Assembly: GCA_020721165.1 (NCBI GenBank)
Contig: DYNG01000024.1
Coordinates: 1 to 7,834 of the forward strand
Direction of reading: 5' to 3'
Source: Desulfocapsa sulfexigens
Lineage (GTDB): Bacteria; Desulfobacterota; Desulfobulbia; Desulfobulbales; Desulfocapsaceae
Length of the DNA stretch: 7,834 nt
The notes beneath the pieces were generated by a model. It was not told the origin of the DNA, did not search any database, and saw only the letters and a program-made list of their open reading frames with translations. Both the position numbers and the translations under genes were made by a program. Shown one piece after another: positions 1 through 4,505 of this stretch (position 1 is its first letter; each line of letters begins with the position of its first letter).

Positions 1-6
1 CACACC

Positions 7-198
7 ATGAGACTCAGAGACATTTTTTCTTTTATTCCGCCATGTCCGCCGGTGCATGGTGAAGCGGAAAAGCGGGCATTGCGCAGAAATGCGGCAAGTC
101 TTGCGGCAACCGGCAATGTGCTGATACAGCGCGGCCTGTTCGCCACCAAGGAAGACTTGGCAGAGCGCAGGACGATGCTTCTTTTTAATGAAAAATGA
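7..198 (+). CDS. Small hypothetical protein, first of an overlapping gene pair
   Basis: This is a 63-residue reading frame of unknown function. The N-terminal part is short and proline-containing (FIPPCPP). A basic helical stretch follows, then a segment with the pattern GNVLIQRGLFATKEDLAERR, which looks like a compact helix-turn-helix-sized fold, but I do not recognise the family. The frame is open to the left edge of the window, so the ATG at 7 is only the first visible start and the gene may begin further upstream; no ribosome binding site can be judged. The main support for its being real is that its stop (TGA, 196-198) overlaps the ATG of the next gene in an ATGA arrangement, typical of translationally coupled genes. 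It could still be a chance frame. Confidence 0.45.
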   Translation: MRLRDIFSFIPPCPPVHGEAEKRALRRNAASLAATGNVLIQRGLFATKEDLAERRTMLLFNEK

Positions 199-802
199 GC
201 ATCGTCTCCATTGAAGATCAGGCCACACTTCAGGAAATATGCGTCCTGTTTACTGAAGCAGAGCGTGCCATCAAAGAGGTTGAGGACACTGGCGGCGAAT
301 TGATCGTCCCTGCTGTCAACCAGCTCCGCTATACCGGAAACCATCTCATTCGCTATCTGAGTGACCCTGCTGTTGAAGCAGCCAGGTATGAACTTGCCGA
401 CGCCATCAAACACTGCAAACGGGCGACCTATGATGCCTATGAAGCGGCCATTCTCCATCAATTGATGGAGCTCAAAAAGTTCAAGGACGACTACCGCAAG
501 ACCCAGATCACCACCATCATTCCCCTGATTTCCCTGCTATTTCCGCAGCGACGGAGAGGGCCCGGCAATTCGCCCGTAACAACAATCAAAGCAAAACCAG
601 GGGCGAGCAGTACCATGCCGCCAAAGATCACTTGCATATCATCGTAGAGAATGTCGGCAGACTCAACGATTGCCGCGACGAGCTGAATAAACAGATCAGC
701 AAAGAGCGGCGTAATTTTATCTGGATGTTGTTCGGCATGGTCATTGCCGCAGTGGGTGCAGGTGCGGCAGTGTTGCAATATCTTGATTGCCTGTCTCCAT
801 GA
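195..802 (+). pseudogene. Frameshifted helical protein with C-terminal membrane anchor
   Basis: The frame that starts at 195 reads as a coherent, largely helical protein to about residue 115 (near base 540). It then turns into an implausible Arg/Pro/Ser-rich tail ending at 647. A second frame, one base back, continues from about 540 to a TGA at 800-802. It encodes a charged helical region followed by a clear membrane segment (FIWMLFGMVIAAVGAGAAV, from base 716). Joined, they give about 202 residues: N-terminal helices with a pattern resembling LRYTGNHLIRYL and HCKRATYDAYEA, a hydrophobic stretch, a helical linker, and a C-terminal anchor with a short tail. The total of 608 bases is one short of a whole number of codons, consistent with a single-base deletion or a read error near 536-545. 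I see no canonical slippery heptamer there, so programmed frameshifting is not favoured. The family is not recognised. The start is set by the ATGA overlap with the upstream ORF. Confidence 0.6.
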
Positions 803-841
803 TTTCCGACCAACATCTATTCCTTTCTCCACATTCAAGAC

Positions 842-859
842 ATGGGGACCGTCCCCCAT
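842..859. repeat. REP-like palindrome ATGGGGAC-C-GTCCCCCAT
   Basis: This is an 8-bp inverted repeat with a one-base centre and one extra C in the right arm. It lies 40 bases after the stop of the frameshifted gene. GGGGAC/GTCCCC palindromes are, from memory, common dispersed REP-type repeats associated with IS200-like (Y1, RAYT) transposases, but only one copy is visible here. No T-run follows, so it is not a good intrinsic terminator. Confidence 0.35.
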
Positions 860-893
860 TCACCCTACAACAAACGCATAGAGGCGGACGCAA

Positions 894-928
894 GGGACAT
901 GCCGTTCTTGCTCGGCGTTATCGGTCCC
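894..928 (+). other. Possible stem-loop in the folE2 upstream region
   Basis: Two nested complementary segments occur: GGGAC (894-898) with GTCCC (924-928), and GCCG (901-904) with CGGC (913-916). They lie about 130 bases ahead of the folE2-like start, in a gene-free gap (803-1056) that also contains T-rich runs at about 955-961 and 988-995. No convincing -35/-10 pair or known riboswitch pattern was found. The structure may be fortuitous. Confidence 0.2.
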
Positions 929-1056
929 TGATAAGATATTCCCCATTCTGGCAGTTTTTTTGATAGAACGATCCGTTATGCTGGCTCTTTTTTTTATATC
1001 TGCTGTGATTTTCCTGCGGCCTCCCGTTCCGACACCCTTCCTGTGATGTTCAGCTC

Positions 1057-1815
1057 ATGAAAGATATCCAGAGCGAGCGGGACTATCGGCGCATCAATAT
1101 CCGTAAGGTGGGAGTCAAGACCATCTCTTATCCCATTACCGTGCTTGATAAGGCCCGGAAACAGCAGCATACCGTGGCCACGGTCAATATGTTTGTCAAT
1201 CTGCCCCATGAGTTCAAGGGAACGCACATGAGCCGGTTTATTGAGATTCTCAACCAGTTTCATGGCCAGATTGATGTGCAGAGTTTTCATCGCATTTTGG
1301 AAGAAATGAAGGTTCGTCTCCAGGCGGAGGCCGCACATCTGGAAATAGCCTTTGCCTACTTCCTGCCAAGAATGACGGGACAGGACGGGTTGAATGCCGG
1401 TCGCTATGAGTGTCGGCTGCACGGTTCTCTTGCGCAGGCCGATGATCTGGAGTTGCAGTTGACCGTGCCGGTTTCTCTGCCCCTAAAAGAGCAATTAGCC
1501 TCGGGACTGCCACGATCTCGCGGTCATTGGGGCCAGGCGCTGGTGGCGGTGAGGTTTCGCCATTTTATCTGGATAGAAGATATTATCACCTTGGTGGAGC
1601 GGGCCGTTGAACAGGTGATTGGGCAGGAACAGGGACAAAGCCGAGGGGAACTGTCCGGTTCGCTGTCGGTGGAGTTTTTGACCCGCCAGATCAGCGCGTC
1701 TCTGGCGGAGGTGTCGGCCTTGAAATGGTTTTCGGTGACGGTGGAAAACCTTTTTGAAGGCTATTCCACCTTTGCCACAGCCTCACGACCTGTTTCCTTG
1801 CCCTTGAACGGCTGA
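1057..1815 (+). CDS. folE2: FolE2/GTP cyclohydrolase IB family protein, active site degenerate
   Basis: The 252-residue protein has the size and N-terminal hallmarks of FolE2, which makes 7,8-dihydroneopterin triphosphate from GTP for folate and related pterins. The visible hallmarks are IQSERDYRRINIRKVGVK (residues 4-21), GTHMSRF (55-61) and FIWIED (170-175). The residues needed for chemistry are mostly gone. The family's SLCPCSKE motif reads SLPLKE (140-145), so both cysteines, including the metal ligand, are missing. GAHNQR is replaced by RGHWGQ (155-160), keeping only the histidine. The conserved VTE region near 195-205 is absent. The C-terminal ENFESIHNHNA is ENLFEGYSTFA (230-240), retaining Glu but losing the histidines. 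The frame is intact with no stop, so the changes are substitutions and small indels rather than recent decay. The start follows family alignment; the Shine-Dalgarno sequence is weak. It is probably a pseudoenzyme or has altered function. glyS follows after 172 bases in the same direction. Confidence 0.8.
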   Translation: MKDIQSERDYRRINIRKVGVKTISYPITVLDKARKQQHTVATVNMFVNLPHEFKGTHMSRFIEILNQFHGQIDVQSFHRILEEMKVRLQAEAAHLEIAFAYFLPRMTGQDGLNAGRYECRLHGSLAQADDLELQLTVPVSLPLKEQLASGLPRSRGHWGQALVAVRFRHFIWIEDIITLVERAVEQVIGQEQGQSRGELSGSLSVEFLTRQISASLAEVSALKWFSVTVENLFEGYSTFATASRPVSLPLNG

Positions 1816-1930
1816 TGGGGTCTTGGTGTGCTCCTTTGTTCCCACTCGTTTTTGCCGGACTCGGCGAGCATGCGATTACAGGAGTGAAAGAAAGACCAAC
1901 CTTTTACGGTATTCCCTGGGCCATTGTCGC

Positions 1931-1948
1931 TCCCTGCCTGCGCGGGGA
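1931..1948. repeat. REP-like hairpin in the folE2-glyS spacer
   Basis: TCCCTGC (1931-1937) pairs with GCGGGGA (1942-1948) around a CTGC loop: seven pairs, one of them a G-T wobble. The surrounding CCATTG...GGGGATGATGA resembles the very common dispersed repeat with a TCATTCCCGC/GCGGGAATGA core found in many proteobacterial intergenic regions (recalled, not searched). It is the only marked structure in the 172-base gap before glyS and ends 39 bases before that start. No T-run follows, so transcription from folE2 into glyS is not obviously terminated. Confidence 0.4.
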
Positions 1949-1987
1949 TGATGATGACCCGATATTCACTTATCCCTTATAGCGATT

Positions 1988-4066
1988 ATGATGACTGATC
2001 TTCTCTTTGAAATAGGTACGGAAGAAATTCCGGCTGGTTTTCTGCTTCCCTCTCTTGAGCAATTGCGCCAGAATTTTGTTCGTCAGGCTGATGAGTTACA
2101 GCTTGCCTTCGGGAAGGTGCAGGTGATGGGAACCCCAAGGCGGCTGGCCCTGATAGTTCATGATTTGGGAGAGCAGCAGCCCGATCGTCAGGAAGAACTG
2201 CTGGGGCCCTCGGCCAAGGCCGGTCTTGATGCGGAGGGTGGATTCAGCAAGGCGGCCCAGGGTTTTGCCCGTTCCAGGGGAGCCGAGGCCAGTGATCTGC
2301 GGCTGGTGGAGACTGCCAAGGGGCAATACTTGTCCTTAACCCGGGTTGTCGCTGGTCGCCCCACCCACGACCTGCTCCCCGAGCTGTTATCGGGGCTATT
2401 GGGCGCCTTTGCTTTTCCCAAGGCGATGAAATGGGGGGCGCAGACGACGGCCTTTGTCCGTCCGATTCAGTGGATAGTGGCTCTGTACGGTCAGAAGGTG
2501 GCGCCTCTTTCCTGGAATGGCATTGAGGCCGGGGCCAGCAGCCGGGGCCACCGTTTTATGGCTCCGGCCCCAATTCCGCTTGCCGATGCCGCCAGTTATG
2601 AGCAGGGTCTGGCGGAACGAAGTGTGATAGTGGATCCTGATCGTCGCCGCCAGGCAGTGTTGCAGGAAATTACTGAGGCGGTGACCACCACTCTGCCCCT
2701 TATTGATGCCCGAGTGGCCCTGGATGAAGCCCTGATCGAGACGGTGACCAACCTGGTTGAATCCCCCTTTGGGGTCTGCGGTTCCTTTGATGAGCGATTT
2801 CTGCAATTGCCGGAGGAGGTGTTGACCACCTCCATGCGGGAGCATCAGAAATATTTTCCGGTGCGGGATGGTCAAGGACGACTCCTGCCATATTTCGTGG
2901 CGGTGAACAATACCCGGGTGGCAGATATCGCAGTGACCAGAAAAGGGCATGAACGGGTATTGCGGGCCCGCCTTGAAGACGCCCTGTTCTTCTTCGATGC
3001 TGATCGTCAGCGGCGATTGGAGGCACGACTTCCCGAGCTTTCCGGCATTATCTTTCAGGCCAGACTGGGAACCATGCTGGAGAAGAGTGAGCGATTGCTG
3101 AAGCTGACTGCTTTGTTGGCGGAAAAGCTGGCCCCCGAGGCAATGGCCGTCAGTCTGCGCGCGGCTCAATTGTGCAAGGCCGATCTCTTGACGAACATGG
3201 TTGGCGAGTTCCCAACCCTGCAGGGAGACATGGGGGCAGCCTATGCCTTGCATGATGGAGAATCGGCTTCGGTCGCTCAGGCCATTCGTGAACATTATCT
3301 GCCGAAACGGGCCGGTTCGGAGCTGCCCGTTTCAACCCCTGGCGCCCTGGTGGCCCTTGCTGATCGTCTTGACACCATTGCCGGCTGTTTTGGCATTGGC
3401 CAGCAACCCACAGGCACGGCCGACCCCTTTGGTTTACGGCGATTGGCCCTGGCCGTCCTGCATATTATTGGTGATCGGAAACTGGTTGTATCGCTGCGGG
3501 AACTGATCCATAAGGCCTTGGCCCTGTATGGCGACAAGGTGGATGGCAGCGTGGCAACCGTTGAGGCGGCAATGTCATTTATCAAGGGGCGATTTGTCAA
3601 TGATGCCCTGGCCAGAGGCCTGGATCAGGGGGCGGTCGAGGCCGTTACCTCTCTGGGCTTTGATGTAGTGTATGATTGCCGGAGCAAAATAGATGCCCTG
3701 GTGGCCATTCGTCACGAAGAGTCCTTTGCTGTTTTGGCCTCCTCGTTCAAACGCATTCGGAATATCGTCAAGGATCATCCGGGGGGAGAGATTGACCCCT
3801 CTTTACTGGTCGAGGAGGCGGAGCGGAACCTGGTGGAGGCATATAACGCCGTCGCCAGTTCGGTGCGGCCTCTACTGGGCCGGAAAGAGTATGCCCAGGC
3901 CCTGGTGGGAATGCTGGCCTTAAAGGAACCGATAGATCTCTTTTTTGAGTCGGTGATGGTGATGGTTGAGGATGAAAAAATCCGTCACAATCGCCTGAAT
4001 CTGTTGACGGGAATTGCCCAGTTATTCCTCCAGGTTGGTGATATTTCGAAAATGTCTGTATCGTAG
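1988..4066 (+). CDS. glyS: Glycyl-tRNA synthetase, beta subunit
   Basis: GlyS is the tRNA-binding beta chain of the bacterial alpha2beta2 glycyl-tRNA synthetase; with GlyQ it charges tRNA-Gly with glycine in the cytoplasm. At 692 residues it is of the usual length (about 690). Landmarks in order are the N-terminal LLFEIGTEEIPAGF (5-18), MREHQKYFPV (283-292), KGHERVLRARLEDALFFF shortly after, CKADLLTNMVGEFPTLQG (396-413) in the HD-like region, EHYLPKRAGSELP, ADPFGLRR (478-485), and a C-terminal DALR-type anticodon-binding domain containing KEPIDLFFESVMVM (646-659) and the NRLNLL helix. The first of two adjacent ATGs is used; starting at 1991 would also fit the family. No strong Shine-Dalgarno sequence precedes it. 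The protein appears complete and functional. glyQ, normally immediately upstream, is absent from the visible 2 kb; a FolE2 homologue sits there instead. Confidence 0.97.
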   Translation: MMTDLLFEIGTEEIPAGFLLPSLEQLRQNFVRQADELQLAFGKVQVMGTPRRLALIVHDLGEQQPDRQEELLGPSAKAGLDAEGGFSKAAQGFARSRGAEASDLRLVETAKGQYLSLTRVVAGRPTHDLLPELLSGLLGAFAFPKAMKWGAQTTAFVRPIQWIVALYGQKVAPLSWNGIEAGASSRGHRFMAPAPIPLADAASYEQGLAERSVIVDPDRRRQAVLQEITEAVTTTLPLIDARVALDEALIETVTNLVESPFGVCGSFDERFLQLPEEVLTTSMREHQKYFPVRDGQGRLLPYFVAVNNTRVADIAVTRKGHERVLRARLEDALFFFDADRQRRLEARLPELSGIIFQARLGTMLEKSERLLKLTALLAEKLAPEAMAVSLRAAQLCKADLLTNMVGEFPTLQGDMGAAYALHDGESASVAQAIREHYLPKRAGSELPVSTPGALVALADRLDTIAGCFGIGQQPTGTADPFGLRRLALAVLHIIGDRKLVVSLRELIHKALALYGDKVDGSVATVEAAMSFIKGRFVNDALARGLDQGAVEAVTSLGFDVVYDCRSKIDALVAIRHEESFAVLASSFKRIRNIVKDHPGGEIDPSLLVEEAERNLVEAYNAVASSVRPLLGRKEYAQALVGMLALKEPIDLFFESVMVMVEDEKIRHNRLNLLTGIAQLFLQVGDISKMSVS

Positions 4067-4131
4067 TATTATTCCCGTTTTTACTTACGATGAAAACGAG
4101 CAGGAAGGAGACAGGTAATAGTTCACCAGCC

Positions 4132-4139
4132 TAATTTTT
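4132..4139. repeat. Candidate target-site duplication, left copy
   Basis: TAATTTTT lies directly outside the left end of the 310-bp element. It matches TAATTATT at the other end in 7 of 8 bases. AT-rich 8-bp duplications fit several IS families, including ISL3. The sequence is low in complexity, so the match could be chance. Confidence 0.35.
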
Positions 4140-4141
4140 TA

Positions 4142-4171
4142 GGGTTCTATGTGAAATAGGGTGGGTAGATT
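4142..4171 (+). repeat. Left terminal inverted repeat of the 310-bp element
   Basis: It begins GGGTTCTATGTGAAATAGGG and continues TGGGTAGATT. It pairs with the sequence at 4420-4448 over roughly 30 bases with single-base gaps and a few mismatches. It touches the stop codon (TAA, 4173-4171 on the - strand) of the internal reading frame. Confidence 0.55.
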
Positions 4172-4180
4172 TAGGCAGCC

Positions 4181-4200
4181 CATGCCAATCGCTGGGCATG
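4181..4200. repeat. Short hairpin CATGCC...GGCATG
   Basis: A six-pair stem (4181-4186 with 4195-4200) with an 8-base loop lies just inside the left terminal repeat of the mobile element. Subterminal hairpins of this kind may help define element ends, but no T-run follows, so it is not a terminator of glyS. Confidence 0.3.
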
Positions 4201-4203
4201 CGT

Positions 4204-4289
4204 AGCAAGAGGAATCAGGCCTGTCAAGGTCATACCCTTCTGGTGCTTCACTTCGTTACGCAACCTTGACAGGCTTGATTCCTCTTGCT
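4204..4289. repeat. 27-bp near-perfect inverted repeat with 32-base loop
   Basis: The left arm 4204-4230 (AGCAAGAGGAATCAGGCC...) and right arm 4263-4289 (...GGCTTGATTCCTCTTGCT) are reverse complements at 26 of 27 positions; the exception is a G-T wobble at one strand's level. Weaker inverted similarity continues outward (CCAGCRATTGSC on each side). The hairpin would be very stable in RNA or single-stranded DNA. Each arm read outward on its own strand encodes the same peptide TLTGLIPLA, which suggests an inverted duplication rather than a hairpin selected as a terminator. No U-tract follows on either strand. Confidence 0.85.
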
Positions 4290-4349
4290 GTTCCAGCAAT
4301 TGCCGATGGCGAGAGGACGCCATTTCGACCTCAAGCTCAAGGACTGTTA

Positions 4350-4412
4350 TCAGTTCAACAAACAGTGAAATTTGACAATTTCAGGACGGATAGTGTCCTT
4401 CTGTTTGGGCAT
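4350..4412 (-). pseudogene. 20-residue reading frame at the right end of the mobile element
   Basis: On the - strand an ATG at 4412, 36 bases inside the right terminal repeat, opens a short frame reading MPKQKDTIRPEIVKF and ending shortly after at TGA. A one-base shift near its end would join it to the open frame that runs on to 4171, giving about 80 residues. The position relative to the repeat is that of an IS gene start. The family is not recognised, and it is probably a remnant. Confidence 0.25.
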
Positions 4413-4419
4413 TGGATGT

Positions 4420-4448
4420 TATTTACCCACTACAAATCACATAGACCC
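4420..4448 (-). repeat. Right terminal inverted repeat of the 310-bp element
   Basis: On the - strand it reads GGGTCTATGTGATTTGTAGT and continues GGGTAAATA. It corresponds to the left end at 4142-4171. Confidence 0.55.
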
Positions 4449-4449
4449 A

Positions 4450-4457
4450 TAATTATT
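4450..4457. repeat. Candidate target-site duplication, right copy
   Basis: TAATTATT lies directly outside the right end. It differs at one base from TAATTTTT at 4132-4139. Confidence 0.35.
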
Positions 4458-4505
4458 GGGTTCTGCAGATGTTTTGCACCTTTTCCCGTGTGATGTTTGG
4501 TCGGT

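Larger units (their letters stand above)
4171..4323 (-). pseudogene. 50-residue remnant reading frame inside the mobile element
   Basis: On the - strand an ATG at 4323, preceded by GAGG about four bases upstream, opens a 50-residue frame starting MASSRHRQLLEQQEESS and ending THAQRLAWAA. The beginning is rich in Gln and Glu and strongly helical. The middle, RLRNEVKHQKGMTLTGLIPLA, spans the internal inverted repeat. The same frame is open upstream to a TGA near 4379, adding a leucine- and glutamate-rich helix (ELITVLELEVE) without an ATG. The stop coincides with the left terminal repeat. I recognise no family. It may be the tail of a former transposase or accessory gene, or a passenger without function. 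Confidence 0.3.
4140..4449. mobile_element. MITE-like or internally deleted insertion element
   Basis: The two ends of this 310-bp stretch are imperfect inverted repeats. The + strand from 4142 reads GGGTTCTATGTGA and then, after a few bases, GTGGGTAGAT. The - strand from 4448 reads GGGTCTATGTGA and then GTGGGTAAAT. Both have GGGT, CTATGTGA and GTGGGTA in the same order with only small spacing differences. An AT-rich 8-bp flanking direct repeat, 7 of 8 matching, is compatible with a target duplication. The interior holds a 27-bp inverted repeat (4204-4289) and minus-strand reading frames that begin 36 bases inside the right end and stop exactly at the left repeat, the layout of an insertion sequence. 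At 310 bp it cannot hold a transposase. It sits harmlessly between the convergent glyS and czcA genes. The GG-starting ends plus 8-bp duplication suggest, weakly, an ISL3-like mobilising enzyme. The exact boundaries are uncertain by a few bases. Confidence 0.6.

Noticed and set aside
527..548. Programmed -1 ribosomal frameshift in the gene at 195-802
   Set aside because: There is no X-XXY-YYZ slippery heptamer and no obvious downstream pseudoknot, so mutation or sequence error is simpler.
1815..1982. A 55-codon frame starting in a TGATG overlap with the folE2 stop and ending five bases before glyS
   Set aside because: The spacing is attractive for coupling, but the second half is the REP-like hairpin sequence in translation (IVAPCLRGDDDD), the composition is unconvincing, and no family is recognisable.
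2396..3295. A 299-codon minus-strand frame opposite glyS, and similar long frames opposite folE2 and czcA
   Set aside because: They are antisense to strongly supported genes, with low-complexity composition and no recognisable motifs.
4076..4098. CGTTTT...AAAACG stem just after glyS as its terminator
   Set aside because: It has six mostly A-T pairs with an 11-base loop and no T-run, too weak to call.
4204..4289. The long inverted repeat as an integron attC site or an intrinsic terminator
   Set aside because: The GTTRRRY/RYYYAAC core sites are absent, and no U-tract follows either arm.
4445..4464. Hairpin ACCCA...TGGGT downstream of the czcA stop as a possible terminator
   Set aside because: The stem is only five pairs, there is no T-run on the czcA strand, and it is formed from the end of the mobile element plus its flank.
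4266..4493. A 75-codon + strand frame with a TTG start between glyS and czcA
   Set aside because: It begins inside the inverted repeat arm, runs through the right terminal repeat and out of the mobile element, and has no ribosome binding site.
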